This document shows positions 1 to 8,961 of a stretch of 64,000 nucleotides of DNA, in pieces; positions within the stretch are counted from its first letter, which is position 1, and each line of letters starts with the position of its first letter. The position numbers and the translations under genes are program-made. Origin of the DNA: Cryobacterium sp. Y50 (GTDB taxonomy: Bacteria > Actinomycetota > Actinomycetes > Actinomycetales > Microbacteriaceae). The stretch covers positions 79,746-143,745 of the forward strand of contig NZ_PJJM01000099.1 of the NCBI RefSeq assembly GCF_002929805.1, written 5' to 3'. The notes under the pieces are model-generated. The model made no database searches, was not told the DNA's origin, and saw only the letters and a list, made by a program, of their open reading frames with translations.

Positions 1-124
1 CGCTCGTTCAAGTTGCCTCGAGCCCCGCTCGAACGTGGTCAGGGCGCGTATGTCGACCGTGGGAGAATGCGCTTGGGGCGAAGTGTCCGATCGATCCGTG
101 GTAGCACCGAGCGAATGGCAGGTC

Positions 125-1126
125 ATGAAGAAGCTCATCAACGATCCGAAGCACGTCGTCAACGAAGCCGTCGCCGGATTCGAGGCTGCGCACGGCGATA
201 TTGTGCGCGTCTCACCCGATCCGCTCTTCATTGTGCGAGCGGATGCACCGCATAAAGGCAAGGTGGGCATCGTCAGCGGTGGCGGCAGCGGACACGAACC
301 TCTGCACGGCGGATTCGTGGGTCTCGGCATGCTCGACGCCGCCGTTCCCGGTCCGGTCTTCACCTCCCCGACGCCGGATCCCATCCTCGCCGCGACCCAG
401 TCAGTGGATGGCGGCGTGGGGGTGCTGCACATCGTGAAGAATTACACCGGGGACGTGCTGAATTTTGAGACCGCAGCCGATCTCGCATCCGCTGAAGGAA
501 TCGACGTTCGTACGGTTATCATCAATGACGATGTCGCTGTGAAGGACTCGCTTTACACAGCCGGACGCCGCGGTGTGGCCGGAACGGTGCTGGTCGAGAA
601 AATCACCGGTGCGGCTGCCGAACGCGGGGATGACCTGACAGCCGTCGTCGCAGTAGCGGAAAAAGTCAACTCTCGGGTGCGCACCATGGGGGTCGCGTTG
701 ACGCCGTGCGTGGTGCCGCACGCCGGCGAGCCGAGCTTCGTGCTCGCGGACGATGAGATCGAGATCGGTATCGGAATCCACGGTGAGCCCGGCCGGGAGC
801 GCATCAAGCTCGAGCCGGCCGATGCCATCGTCGACCGACTCCTCGCGCCCATTTTGGAGGACCTGCCGTTGGCCAGCGGCGACCAGGTTCTGCTTTTCGT
901 CAATGGTATGGGCGGCACGCCGCTGGTTGAGCTGTACATCGTATTCCGGCGCGCGGCCGAAGTACTGCGCGAGCGGGGCATTACGGTGTCGCGCAGCCTC
1001 GTCGGCAACTACACGACGAGCCTCGAAATGGCGGGAGCATCGATTTCCGTGCTGCAGCTGGATGCGGAGCTCACCGCTCTCTGGGACGCACCGGTGCAGA
1101 CGGCCGCGCTACGGTGGGGACGATAG
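125..1126 (+). CDS. dhaK: Dihydroxyacetone kinase, Dha-binding subunit DhaK
   Basis: DhaK binds dihydroxyacetone covalently and presents it to DhaL for phosphorylation to DHA phosphate in the cytoplasm. The 333-residue product has the family length. It shows the glycine-rich GGGSGHEP at residues 52-59 and GIHGEPG near residue 219, whose His219 matches the histidine that forms the hemiaminal with the substrate (known for the family). The ATG at 125 gives MKKLIND, the usual family N-terminus, so upstream in-frame starts were not used. dhaL follows after 12 bases, and dhaM after that, so the three genes form an operon. Nothing clear was seen in the 124 bases upstream. Confidence 0.95.
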   Translation: MKKLINDPKHVVNEAVAGFEAAHGDIVRVSPDPLFIVRADAPHKGKVGIVSGGGSGHEPLHGGFVGLGMLDAAVPGPVFTSPTPDPILAATQSVDGGVGVLHIVKNYTGDVLNFETAADLASAEGIDVRTVIINDDVAVKDSLYTAGRRGVAGTVLVEKITGAAAERGDDLTAVVAVAEKVNSRVRTMGVALTPCVVPHAGEPSFVLADDEIEIGIGIHGEPGRERIKLEPADAIVDRLLAPILEDLPLASGDQVLLFVNGMGGTPLVELYIVFRRAAEVLRERGITVSRSLVGNYTTSLEMAGASISVLQLDAELTALWDAPVQTAALRWGR

Positions 1127-1138
1127 AAGGTGGCGCCG

Positions 1139-1825
1139 ATGAGCCCGGATGCAGGAAGAAATTCGGACCAGGCCGACGGGGCATTGACTCTGGATACCGC
1201 CTGGACCGTGCGGTGGATTCGGCGTAGCGCCGAGATATTGGCCGCCGAGCGCACCGCGTTGAACACGCTCGATCGTGACATCGGCGACGGCGATCACGGC
1301 GAAAACATGGATCGCGGTTTTCAGGCGGTCCTGCCCAAACTCGACGGTCTGGCTGACGATGCGAACCCGAGTGCCGTGCTCAAGTTGCTCGCCACCACGC
1401 TCATTTCTACCGTCGGCGGAGCCGCCGGGCCACTGTACGGTACCGCGTTTCTGAAAGCCGCCGGCGCAACTGCTGCCACTGGTACCCTCGACAGTCTGGC
1501 GCTCGTCGCGCTCCTGACGGCGGCCAGGGACGGCATCGTGCTGCGCGGCAAGGCCGGGGCGGGGGACAAAACCATGATCGACGCCTGGAGTCCGGCCGTC
1601 GATGCGGCCCAGGCCGCGCAGTCGGCCGGCGAGAGCGCACCGGCCGTGCTGACAGCGGCAGCGGATGCCGCAGCACGGGGCGCCCAGGATACCGAACCGC
1701 TCGTGGCGCATAAAGGCCGGGCGAGCTACCTCGGTGAGCGGGCGATTGGACACCGGGATCCGGGCGCACAGTCGACGGCGCTCCTGCTACGCGCCGCGGC
1801 CGATGCGACCCGAGTGATGGACTGA
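1139..1825 (+). CDS. dhaL: Dihydroxyacetone kinase, ADP-binding subunit DhaL
   Basis: DhaL carries a tightly bound ADP that DhaM rephosphorylates, and passes the phosphate to DHA held by DhaK. The 228-residue product has the three Mg-binding aspartates in the run DRDIGDGDHG (D45, D50, D52), with the same spacing as known DhaL proteins, plus GGAAGPLYGTAFLKA and GDKTMIDAW. A GTG at 1130 is in frame, but AGAAGG at 1125-1130 sits 8 bases before the ATG at 1139, which is therefore preferred. Stop and dhaM start are 2 bases apart, suggesting coupled translation. Confidence 0.95.
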   Translation: MSPDAGRNSDQADGALTLDTAWTVRWIRRSAEILAAERTALNTLDRDIGDGDHGENMDRGFQAVLPKLDGLADDANPSAVLKLLATTLISTVGGAAGPLYGTAFLKAAGATAATGTLDSLALVALLTAARDGIVLRGKAGAGDKTMIDAWSPAVDAAQAAQSAGESAPAVLTAAADAAARGAQDTEPLVAHKGRASYLGERAIGHRDPGAQSTALLLRAAADATRVMD

Positions 1826-1827
1826 GC

Positions 1828-2535
1828 ATGCCGGCATCCGCTGACCGGGTTGGCCTGGTATTCGTCTCGCACAGCGCGAAGATCGCGGCGGGGCTGGTTG
1901 AACTCGCGCGTCAGATGGCACCGACCGTGCGACTCGTCGCCGCCGGCGGTACCGACGAGGGCACAATCGGTACGAGCTTCGATAAGGTCACGGCGGCACT
2001 GGCCGAGGCGGATGGGGGCGCCGGTGTGGTGATTGTGTGCGACCTTGGCTCGGCCATTTTGACCGCGGAAACGGCCCGCGATTTTCTCGACGAAGCGGAA
2101 CAGGTTCGGGCACGGATTGTGGATGCTCCGCTAGTCGAAGGCGGGGTTGCGGCGGCGGTCGCCGCGGAGATCGGGGGAGACCTCGACGCCGTCGTGGCAG
2201 CTGCGCGCACCGCACTTCAGTCGACCGACACGTGCCAGACCAGTGCCGACGCCGGGACCGCAGTTCTAGCTGGTGATGGGGAAATCTCCCGGACCGTGGT
2301 TTTGGTGAACAAGGACGGTCTGCACGCTCGTCCGGCGGCGGAATTCGTGAACCTCGCAAGCACCTTCGCTGTGCCCCTCACGGTAAACGGCACGGACGCG
2401 ACGAGCCTGCTCAGCATCATGTCGCTCGGACTAGCCCGGGGGAGTAGCGTGCACCTGGCCTCAACCGATCCTGCGGCTGGGCCCGCGATCAACGCCCTCG
2501 CGGCCCTGCTGGAAGCCGGATTCGGCGAGGACTAG
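1828..2535 (+). CDS. dhaM: PTS-dependent dihydroxyacetone kinase phosphotransferase DhaM (EIIA-HPr)
   Basis: DhaM relays phosphate from the PTS to the ADP of DhaL, so this Dha kinase uses phosphoenolpyruvate rather than ATP. The 235-residue protein has a mannose-type EIIA domain with active His15 in VSHS (residues 1-130), a short linker, and an HPr-like domain (about 153-235) with His166 in KDGLHARPA. The third, EI-like domain of the E. coli protein is absent, so a general EI must phosphorylate it. It is the last gene of dhaKLM; a general EI gene is not in the window. Confidence 0.93.
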   Translation: MPASADRVGLVFVSHSAKIAAGLVELARQMAPTVRLVAAGGTDEGTIGTSFDKVTAALAEADGGAGVVIVCDLGSAILTAETARDFLDEAEQVRARIVDAPLVEGGVAAAVAAEIGGDLDAVVAAARTALQSTDTCQTSADAGTAVLAGDGEISRTVVLVNKDGLHARPAAEFVNLASTFAVPLTVNGTDATSLLSIMSLGLARGSSVHLASTDPAAGPAINALAALLEAGFGED

Positions 2536-2603
2536 CTCACCCCGCACGTTATTTTGCATACCAGTTACGTGCTATATTGTCCAATCGGGCGTATCGTAAT
2601 GGC

Positions 2604-2825
2604 ATGATGCAGGATAGGAAGACCCTAGGCGGTATGGAACAGTGGGGTGCGACCGATTTCCGGTTGTGCCCGATCTGCGGTCATGCGATGCGCGAACATA
2701 CCATCGACCACTCGTCGCGAAACGCGGTGGTCAATTGTCCGGTGTCGCACCCCGGGGCTTGGGATCGTGACGCGTTCGAACCGGTCAACGAATTTGGCAT
2801 GGTTGTACACCATGTGCACGCCTGA
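2604..2825 (+). CDS. Small hypothetical protein with CxxC motif
   Basis: This is a short protein of unknown function (about 73 residues from ATG 2604; ATG 2634 is an alternative). It has CPICGH near its middle and another Cys-His pair (NCPVSH) about 20 residues later, which could bind zinc. No strong Shine-Dalgarno sequence picks one start; AGGATAGGAAG at 2611-2621 would favour 2634. An AT-rich stretch with TATATT at 2573-2578 lies upstream and could be a -10 element, but no matching -35 at good spacing was seen. It stands alone between dhaM and a decayed region. Confidence 0.5.
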   Translation: MMQDRKTLGGMEQWGATDFRLCPICGHAMREHTIDHSSRNAVVNCPVSHPGAWDRDAFEPVNEFGMVVHHVHA

Positions 2826-2865
2826 TCTGCAATTCTGATTGCACAGCCAGTTCTCTGCCACTGGT

Positions 2866-3130
2866 TCAGCGACGGCAAACAGAGGCGGGAAGTTTCGTTC
2901 CGTCCGCCGTCAACGGTGAGGGGATACGCAGCACGATGGTCGCGGCCAATTCGCGGCGCGTTGTCAGGCGTACCTCTTCGCTTCGACCGGGCATGAGCCG
3001 GTCGGAGAGAACGAGGAGCGCCCGTTCCTTCTCCTCCGACGGAATCACGGTCGGGAGGCCGTAGATCACCGCGCTGCGATAGTTTATGCTGCTGTCGAAC
3101 AGGGTGCGCACGAAGACCAGACCGTCCAGC
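2866..3130 (-). pseudogene. Flavin-binding pyridoxamine 5'-phosphate oxidase-like protein, fragment
   Basis: Read on the minus strand, DGLVFVRTLFDSSINYRS followed by AVIYG, and later EEKERALLVLSDRLMPGR, are typical of the middle of PNPOx-like FMN-binding proteins. The N-terminal third is missing: the reading frame runs rightward to about 3130 and there meets the start of a MocR-like gene on the other strand. The C-terminus also ends early and looks degraded. Such oxidase-like genes often lie head to head with a MocR regulator, so this is one half of a decayed pair. No start codon or ribosome site could be assigned. Confidence 0.7.
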
Positions 3131-3790
3131 CGAGCGCTCGCTCATCGGCTCGACGTGTCGCGGGGGAGCGTGGTCACGGCCTACGAGCAGCTCAACGGTA
3201 GGGGGTGTTTGGTCAGCACCCAGGGAGCGCCGACGCGCGTGGCAGTCCTGCTTCACGGGACAACCCTCGCGACGCCGGCGTGACCGCGAATGGAAGGAGG
3301 TCAGCAGCATCCGCTCGATTTGCTGGATTTGACACCGGGATACCCGTCGACCCAAAGATTGTCGGGGCGTGCCTGGACGGCCGCGTGGCGAGTGGCCACC
3401 GCGAAACTCATACCACAGAGCGAACCACCCCTGCAGGGCACCCTGGCCCTGCGTGCGGAAATCGCCGACAACCTGCGGCACGCCAGGGGAGTGCGATGTG
3501 CGCCGGGCGGTGCTGGCTGTGCGTCACGATCTGCCCGGCCACCCGGGCACGACGCTGTCGGCACTGGACGGCGGGCTGCACGCGGTGCTCGGCCTGCAAA
3601 ACCAGGCCCGGGCCAGCACAGCGATTTCAGAGCTGGCAGCTCGGGGATCAGGGTCGCCGACCTTCGGGACTATTCAGCCTCGCCCGGTGCAGCGGATGCC
3701 CCGGCCGGTCTGGTGTTCGGGTACGCCGCCGTCAGCGATATGGCCCTGGAGCGTGCCCTCGAGTACATTCGCGCCGTGACCGCGACGGAT
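3122..3790 (+). pseudogene. MocR/PdxR-type GntR-family regulator, decayed
   Basis: MocR regulators join a GntR winged helix to an aminotransferase-like domain. Here RPSSRALAHRLDVSRG and SVVTAYEQL give the winged helix from about 3122, but the first part of that domain is missing. An in-frame TGA at 3281-3283 falls in the linker. The aminotransferase-like part resumes in the same frame (DLLDLTPGYPSTQRL, ALRAEIADNLRHARGV), shifts frame near 3500, and returns with GLVFGYAAVSDMALERAL near 3710-3780. The gene is therefore dead from a deletion, a stop and at least two frameshifts. The sequence from 3790 to 3923 shows nothing recognisable. Confidence 0.7.
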
Positions 3791-3923
3791 GCTGTTCCAC
3801 GCAGATCAGTGGAGACCACCTGGCCGGGGTTCCATTACCGCCTGGCTACCCGGCGCCGTTCGCGGTCGATCTCGTGGGACCCGGGGTGTCAGCGAGCATC
3901 GCGCCGAGGTCTAACCTGAGACT

Positions 3924-4997
3924 ATGGTGTCCGAACGACGTGTACGAGTGGCTTCCGCCGTACGCACGATGCCACCGGGCTATTTTGCTATGGTCATGGC
4001 CACCGGAATCATCTCGATCGGCATGAACCTGATCCGAGTCGAGGGCCTCAGCTACGTACTTCTGGTGGTCTGTGCCGGGGCTTATCTGGCGCTCTTGATT
4101 CTCACTGCGTGGCGTTTCATAGCCTTTCGTTCGGCCTTTCTCGACGACCTGCACGATCCGAACCGTGGATTCCAATTCTTTACCTTCGTTGCCGGAACCA
4201 ATGTGCTTGCTGCCCGGTTGGCGGTCGAGGGATGGTTCGGTGCGGCAACGGTTCTCCTCGGCGTGTCTGGCGTGGCCTGGGTAGTCCTCGGGTATGCGGT
4301 GCCATGGCTGGCCGTCTTGGGTCGCACGGCCCGTCCCGTGCTCGGCTCGGCGAATGGAACCTGGTTCATCTGGGTCGTGGCCAGCCAGTCGGTTGCCGTG
4401 GTCGCAGCTGCGCTGGAGCCAGTCGCCGGTGAGGCCAGGGCGCTGCTAGCGGTCCTCGCCATACTGTCCTGGTCGGTCGGAATTTTTCTGTACGGGGCCG
4501 CCGGCGTGTTCGTCTCCCTGCGCCTCATGCTTTATAAGCTGCGCCCAGAGGACCTCGACCCGCCGTATTGGGTGTCCATGGGCGCCTGCGCGATCACGGT
4601 TCTGGCCGGCGCCCGCATCGTGGAAATGGCGGATGCTCCGATGGTGAGCGCGACCCGCGGGTTAGTCGGCGGTATCTCGGTGATGTTTTGGGCATTTGCC
4701 ACCTGGCTCATCCCCGTACTGATCGCCGTGGGTATCTGGCGTCATTTCAAACGTCATGTTCCACTTTGCTACCAGGCAACGCTGTGGAGCATCGCCTTTC
4801 CGGTCGGAATGTACGCAGTCGCTGGAATCTACCTCGGCCAGGCCGACACGTTGCCACTCGTCGGACAGATTGGGACCGTCACACTCTGGGTAGCACTCGG
4901 AGTCTGGCTCATCATCTTCACCGCGATGGCACGCCAACCGCTTCGGCGGCGTCGGATTCGGCAGGATGCCCGGCGGCAGGAGACCGTTTCACGGTAA
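3924..4997 (+). CDS. TehA/SLAC1 (TDT) family transporter
   Basis: This is an integral membrane protein of the tellurite-resistance/dicarboxylate transporter family (357 residues, about ten hydrophobic segments). The N-terminal PPGYFAMVMATGIISIG is the family hallmark, and PNRGFQFFTFVAGTNVLA is also typical. Members carry C4-dicarboxylates, sulfite or other anions; the substrate cannot be read here. ATG 3924 is the first start after the decayed mocR and lacks a strong ribosome site. The gene is single and convergent with the uvrA-like gene. Confidence 0.82.
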   Translation: MVSERRVRVASAVRTMPPGYFAMVMATGIISIGMNLIRVEGLSYVLLVVCAGAYLALLILTAWRFIAFRSAFLDDLHDPNRGFQFFTFVAGTNVLAARLAVEGWFGAATVLLGVSGVAWVVLGYAVPWLAVLGRTARPVLGSANGTWFIWVVASQSVAVVAAALEPVAGEARALLAVLAILSWSVGIFLYGAAGVFVSLRLMLYKLRPEDLDPPYWVSMGACAITVLAGARIVEMADAPMVSATRGLVGGISVMFWAFATWLIPVLIAVGIWRHFKRHVPLCYQATLWSIAFPVGMYAVAGIYLGQADTLPLVGQIGTVTLWVALGVWLIIFTAMARQPLRRRRIRQDARRQETVSR

Positions 4998-5032
4998 CTT
5001 CGAGGCGGTTGAAGCGCGCTTCAGCTCGTTTG

Positions 5033-5051
5033 TTGACATAATGTGCATTAT
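5033..5051. promoter_or_regulatory. TTGACA next to an AT-rich dyad
   Basis: TTGACA at 5033-5038 runs into a perfect 6-base inverted repeat, ATAATG (5038-5043) and CATTAT (5046-5051), separated by TG. It lies between two convergent genes in an otherwise GC-rich background and resembles a MarR-type operator. No -10 element or credible gene follows on either strand, so it may be a leftover operator. Confidence 0.3.
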
Positions 5052-5131
5052 CGGTCACAAGCATGTGAGCGACCGAGAGGGGTGACCGATCCGCAGAACT
5101 GCCGACCTGGCACCCTTCCGGTAGCGCCGGA

Positions 5132-7516
5132 TCAGGCGCCGACGTAGGCTGCCAGGTGTTCACCGGTCAGCGTCGAACGCCCGGCCACGAGATCAGCGGG
5201 CGTTCCTTCGAAGACGATTCGGCCGCCGTCGTGCCCGGCCCCGGGACCCAGGTCGATGATCCAGTCGGCGTGCGCCATGACCGCCTGGTGGTGCTCAACC
5301 ACGATGACGGACTTACCGGAGTCAACCAGCCGATCGAGCAGTGCGAGCAGGTTCTCGACGTCGGCGAGATGCAGGCCAGCCGTTGGCTCGTCCAGAACGT
5401 AGACATCGCCGCTGTCGGCCATCTGCGTGGCGAGCTTGAGCCGCTGCCTCTCACCGCCAGAGAGTGTCGGCAGCGGCTGGCCGAGGCTAACGTAGCCGAG
5501 GCCGACGTCGGCGAGGCGGCGCAGAATTGCGTGCGCCACCGGCATGCGTGACTCCCCCGCACCGAAAAACTGCTCGGCCTCCGTCACCGACATCGCCAGC
5601 ACCTCACTGATGTTGCGACCATTGAGGTGATAGTCCAAAACGGATGCCTGAAATCGCTTGCCCTCGCAGACCTCACAGGGAATGGCGACACCCGCCATAA
5701 TTCCCAGGTCGGTGTAGATGACGCCGGCACCGTTGCAGCTGGGGCAGGCGCCCTCTGAATTGGAGCTGAACAACGCCGGTTTCACACCGTTAGCCTTCGC
5801 AAATGCCTTGCGGATCGGCTCGAGCATGCCGGTATACGTCGCCGGGTTGCTGCGCCGCGACCCCCTGATCGGGCCCTGGTCGACGGTCACCACACCGTCC
5901 CGACCCGAGACCGAGCCGGTGATCAGCGAGCTCTTACCCGACCCGGCTACACCGGTGAGCACCGTCAACACACCGAGCGGAATGTCGACATCGACGCTCT
6001 GCAGGTTATGGGCGCTGGCACCGCGCACCGGCATGACACCCGACGATGCACGCACGGTCGATTTGACTGCGGCCCGGTCATCCAGATGCCGACCGGTCAA
6101 CGTGCCGCTGGTTCGAAGCCCGGCGAGAGAGCCCTCGAAGACCACCTCGCCGCCGTCCGAACCAGCACCCGGCCCGAGATCGATGACGTGGTCGGCGATC
6201 GCGATCATCTCCGGTTTGTGCTCGACGACCAACACCGTGTTGCCCTTGTCGCGCAGTTGGACGAGCAGGGTGTTCATGCGCTGGATGTCGTGCGGGTGCA
6301 GTCCGATGGTCGGTTCGTCGAAGACATAGGTCACGTCGGTGAGCGAAGATCGAAGGTGACGGATCATCTTAGTGCGCTGCGACTCGCCGCCGGAGAGCGT
6401 GCCAGCGGCCCGGTCCAGGGACAGATAGCCCAGCCCGATCTGCACGAACGAGTTCAGCAGGAGCTGCAAACCCGTGAGCAGCGGCGCGACGGACGAGTCG
6501 TTTAGGCCACGAACCCACCCGGCGAGGTCGCTGATCTGCATCGCACAGGCATCCGCAATGCTGATTTCGTTGATCATCGACGATCGCGCGCCCTCGTTGA
6601 GTCGGGTGCCGTTGCAGTCGGGGCAAACGGTGAAGGTCACCGCCCGCTCCACGAACGCACGAATGTGCGGCTGCAGCGAGTCAACATCCTTGGTGAGCAT
6701 CGACTTTTGAATCTTGGGAATCAAGCCCTCATAGGTGAGATTGATGCCCTCGATCTTGATCTTGGTCGGCTCCTTGTGGAGGAGGTCGACGAGCTCCTCC
6801 CTGGTGAAGTCTTTGATCGCTTTGTTGGGATCGAAGAAGCCACAGCCGGTGAAGATCCGGCCAAACCAGCCATCCATGCTGTAGCCGGGGACGGTCAGTG
6901 CTCCCTCGTTCAGGGACTTGGTGTCGTCGTAGAGCGCGCTCAGATCGATATCGGTGACCGATCCCCGGCCTTCACAGCGGGAACACATACCCCCGGTGAT
7001 GCTGAAACTGCGGCGTTCCTTGACGGTTTGTCCCCCGCGCTCGATTGAAACGGCACCCGCTCCGCTGATTGAGGCAACGTTGAACGAATACGCTTGGGGC
7101 GAGCCTAGGTATGGGGCGCCGAGCCGGCTGAACAGAATGCGCAGCAGGGAATTGGCGTCGGTGGCGGTGCCGACTGTGGAGCGCGCATTGACGCCCATCC
7201 GCTCCTGGTCGACGATGATGGCCGTCGTCAGTCCGTCGAGCACATCGACGTCGGGCCTGGCCAGGGTCGGCATGAAGCCCTGCACGAATGTGCTGTACGT
7301 TTCGTTGATCATGCGTTGCGACTCGGCAGCGATGGTGCCGAACACCAGTGAACTCTTACCGGAGCCGGACACGCCCGTGAACACGGTCAGCCGGCGCTTG
7401 GGAATCTCCACGCTGACGTTCTTGAGATTGTTTTCCCGAGCGCCCTGCACGCGGATCAGGTCGTGACTGTCCGCAACCTGCGTCTCCGATGCCGGGTTCG
7501 CCGTGTTCGTGGTCAT
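5132..7516 (-). CDS. UvrA-like ABC excinuclease ATPase (class II, short form)
   Basis: The 794-residue protein has two ABC ATPase halves: Walker [10 protein letters not shown] at 48-56 and GVAGSGKSS in the second half, with signatures LSGGESQR and LSGGERQR, and zinc-finger cysteine pairs ([32 protein letters not shown]). It is shorter than true UvrA (about 950 residues). Short UvrA proteins (UvrA2, DrrC-like) often lack the UvrB-binding part and are linked to drug tolerance (known of the family). ATG 7516 lies one base after the SDR stop codon, so the two genes are co-transcribed; an in-frame ATG at 7582 lies inside the SDR gene and was rejected. Confidence 0.88.
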   Translation of the reverse strand: MTTNTANPASETQVADSHDLIRVQGARENNLKNVSVEIPKRRLTVFTGVSGSGKSSLVFGTIAAESQRMINETYSTFVQGFMPTLARPDVDVLDGLTTAIIVDQERMGVNARSTVGTATDANSLLRILFSRLGAPYLGSPQAYSFNVASISGAGAVSIERGGQTVKERRSFSITGGMCSRCEGRGSVTDIDLSALYDDTKSLNEGALTVPGYSMDGWFGRIFTGCGFFDPNKAIKDFTREELVDLLHKEPTKIKIEGINLTYEGLIPKIQKSMLTKDVDSLQPHIRAFVERAVTFTVCPDCNGTRLNEGARSSMINEISIADACAMQISDLAGWVRGLNDSSVAPLLTGLQLLLNSFVQIGLGYLSLDRAAGTLSGGESQRTKMIRHLRSSLTDVTYVFDEPTIGLHPHDIQRMNTLLVQLRDKGNTVLVVEHKPEMIAIADHVIDLGPGAGSDGGEVVFEGSLAGLRTSGTLTGRHLDDRAAVKSTVRASSGVMPVRGASAHNLQSVDVDIPLGVLTVLTGVAGSGKSSLITGSVSGRDGVVTVDQGPIRGSRRSNPATYTGMLEPIRKAFAKANGVKPALFSSNSEGACPSCNGAGVIYTDLGIMAGVAIPCEVCEGKRFQASVLDYHLNGRNISEVLAMSVTEAEQFFGAGESRMPVAHAILRRLADVGLGYVSLGQPLPTLSGGERQRLKLATQMADSGDVYVLDEPTAGLHLADVENLLALLDRLVDSGKSVIVVEHHQAVMAHADWIIDLGPGAGHDGGRIVFEGTPADLVAGRSTLTGEHLAAYVGA

Positions 7517-7517
7517 G

Positions 7518-8282
7518 TTATTCGCCCGTAAACCCGGCCGTGTCACCCACGTAGCGCGTGTTGCCCACCGGAACCGGCTCAACGGCAGCGGCTACAACCT
7601 CGGCTGCGAACTCGCTGACGTTGTACAGGCGACCGGCCGCCTCCTTGCGGGCGCTGAGGGCGCCGGGGTTGGACCGCTCGAGCAGGGTCGCCGTGATAGT
7701 GCCCTCGATCATGTCGCCGGACACCACGACAAAGCCGATACCGGACTCTTCGAGCTGCGGAATCACCGCGCGCAGGGCATCCTCACCGGCACGCTTGCTG
7801 CGAGCCACCTGGTCGTACTCCGGCATGGTCGGGGTGGTCTTTATGAAGTGCGCTTGGTGGCTAGTGACGTACACGACCCGGGAGTCGTCGCCGAGCAGCG
7901 GGACCGCCTCGTTGAGCAGGTTCACCTGGGCATTGAGGTTCAACGTCATGGCGTAGTCAGCGGCCATGCCGCTCTCCATGCCACCCGAGGCGTTCATCAC
8001 CAGAATATCGAGGCCGCCGAATTCGGTGCGAATGGTCTCGAACATCGCGGCGACCGATGCCGGGTCGGTCAGGTCGGCACCGACCGTGATTGCCGTACCT
8101 CCGGCAGCGCGAATAGCGTCGGCAAGTTTGTTCGCACGTACTTCTTTATTGCGATAGTTGATGACGACCCTGGCGCCGGCTTCGGCGAAGTACCCGACCG
8201 TATCGGCACCAATACCGCGGGAGGAGCCGGTGACGAGTACACGCTTGCCCTCGAGTGATCCTGCTGCAAGTGGATTGGTCAC
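7518..8282 (-). CDS. Short-chain dehydrogenase/reductase family protein, atypical active site
   Basis: This is a 254-residue SDR with the cofactor motif TGSSRGIG at residues 18-25 and NASGG in place of NNAG. The usual YxxxK pair is not visible: near ARSKRAGEDALR the position four before the SK lysine is Val, with a Tyr only seven before it. It may be a divergent reductase or a non-catalytic member. GTG 8282 is preferred because AAAGGAG lies 6 bases before it; the ATG at 8333 lacks this. It precedes the uvrA-like gene by one base. The 193 bases to nfeD must hold two divergent promoters, which could not be assigned. Confidence 0.85.
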   Translation of the reverse strand: MTNPLAAGSLEGKRVLVTGSSRGIGADTVGYFAEAGARVVINYRNKEVRANKLADAIRAAGGTAITVGADLTDPASVAAMFETIRTEFGGLDILVMNASGGMESGMAADYAMTLNLNAQVNLLNEAVPLLGDDSRVVYVTSHQAHFIKTTPTMPEYDQVARSKRAGEDALRAVIPQLEESGIGFVVVSGDMIEGTITATLLERSNPGALSARKEAAGRLYNVSEFAAEVVAAAVEPVPVGNTRYVGDTAGFTGE

Positions 8283-8475
8283 GGGTGCTCCTTTTTTGTT
8301 GCATACACGCCGGTAGCCATGCACGTCAGTCATTCACGTCGAATTTAGGTGAGGCTGGCATCGACTGCCACACACTCGCCTGACGACCTTATCAACAAGC
8401 ACCGCCGCTCCCCCCGACGTGTTGTCGGTCGCACCTGCTAGTTTCAGAGGAAATGGATTGGGGAAAGTGGCACCC

Positions 8476-8961
8476 ATGGTCGACCTGACTGATTATCTCT
8501 GGATTCTATGGCTCGTGTTCATTCTCGTCGCCATCACGATCGAGCTCCTGAGCTTGGAATTCACCTTCCTGATGATTTCCATCGGCAGCCTGGGGGGCTT
8601 GGCCGCCAACCTGCTCGGTCTGGAGTGGTGGCTGCAAATCGTCGTCGCCGCCGGCCTCTCGGTGCTGCTCCTGCTCACCATCCGTCCGTTCCTGCTGCGT
8701 GCCCTGCGCAAGGGCGGTGATCCGGCTTTAAGCAATATTGACGCCCTGATCGGTATGACCGGCCGCGTCGTCGCGACGGTGACCGAGACCGGCGGGCTGG
8801 TCAAGCTGGCCAACGGTGAAACCTGGACCGCGCGCCTGGTTAAACCGGCAGGTACCGCCGCCAACGGATCTATCGATCCCGGACAGGCGATCACCGTGCA
8901 TCTCATCGAAGGCTCCACCGCCGTCGTCATCACCGCCGAAAGGACCCAGAATCATGCTTGA
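8476..8961 (+). CDS. NfeD family membrane protein
   Basis: This is a short NfeD protein (161 residues) with two or three N-terminal membrane segments (about 5-70) and a C-terminal soluble OB-fold part with IGMTGRVVATV and GETWTARL. NfeD proteins are partners of stomatin-like SPFH proteins (known). Its stop overlaps the SPFH start by 8 bases, implying coupled translation. GGGGAAAG at 8460-8467 is 8 bases before ATG 8476, which was chosen over upstream in-frame starts. Confidence 0.88.
   Translation: MVDLTDYLWILWLVFILVAITIELLSLEFTFLMISIGSLGGLAANLLGLEWWLQIVVAAGLSVLLLLTIRPFLLRALRKGGDPALSNIDALIGMTGRVVATVTETGGLVKLANGETWTARLVKPAGTAANGSIDPGQAITVHLIEGSTAVVITAERTQNHA

Noticed and set aside
5156..7466. 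Long open frames on the plus strand across the uvrA-like gene
   Set aside because: They mirror a clear coding gene on the minus strand, have no family resemblance or ribosome site, and are expected in GC-rich DNA.
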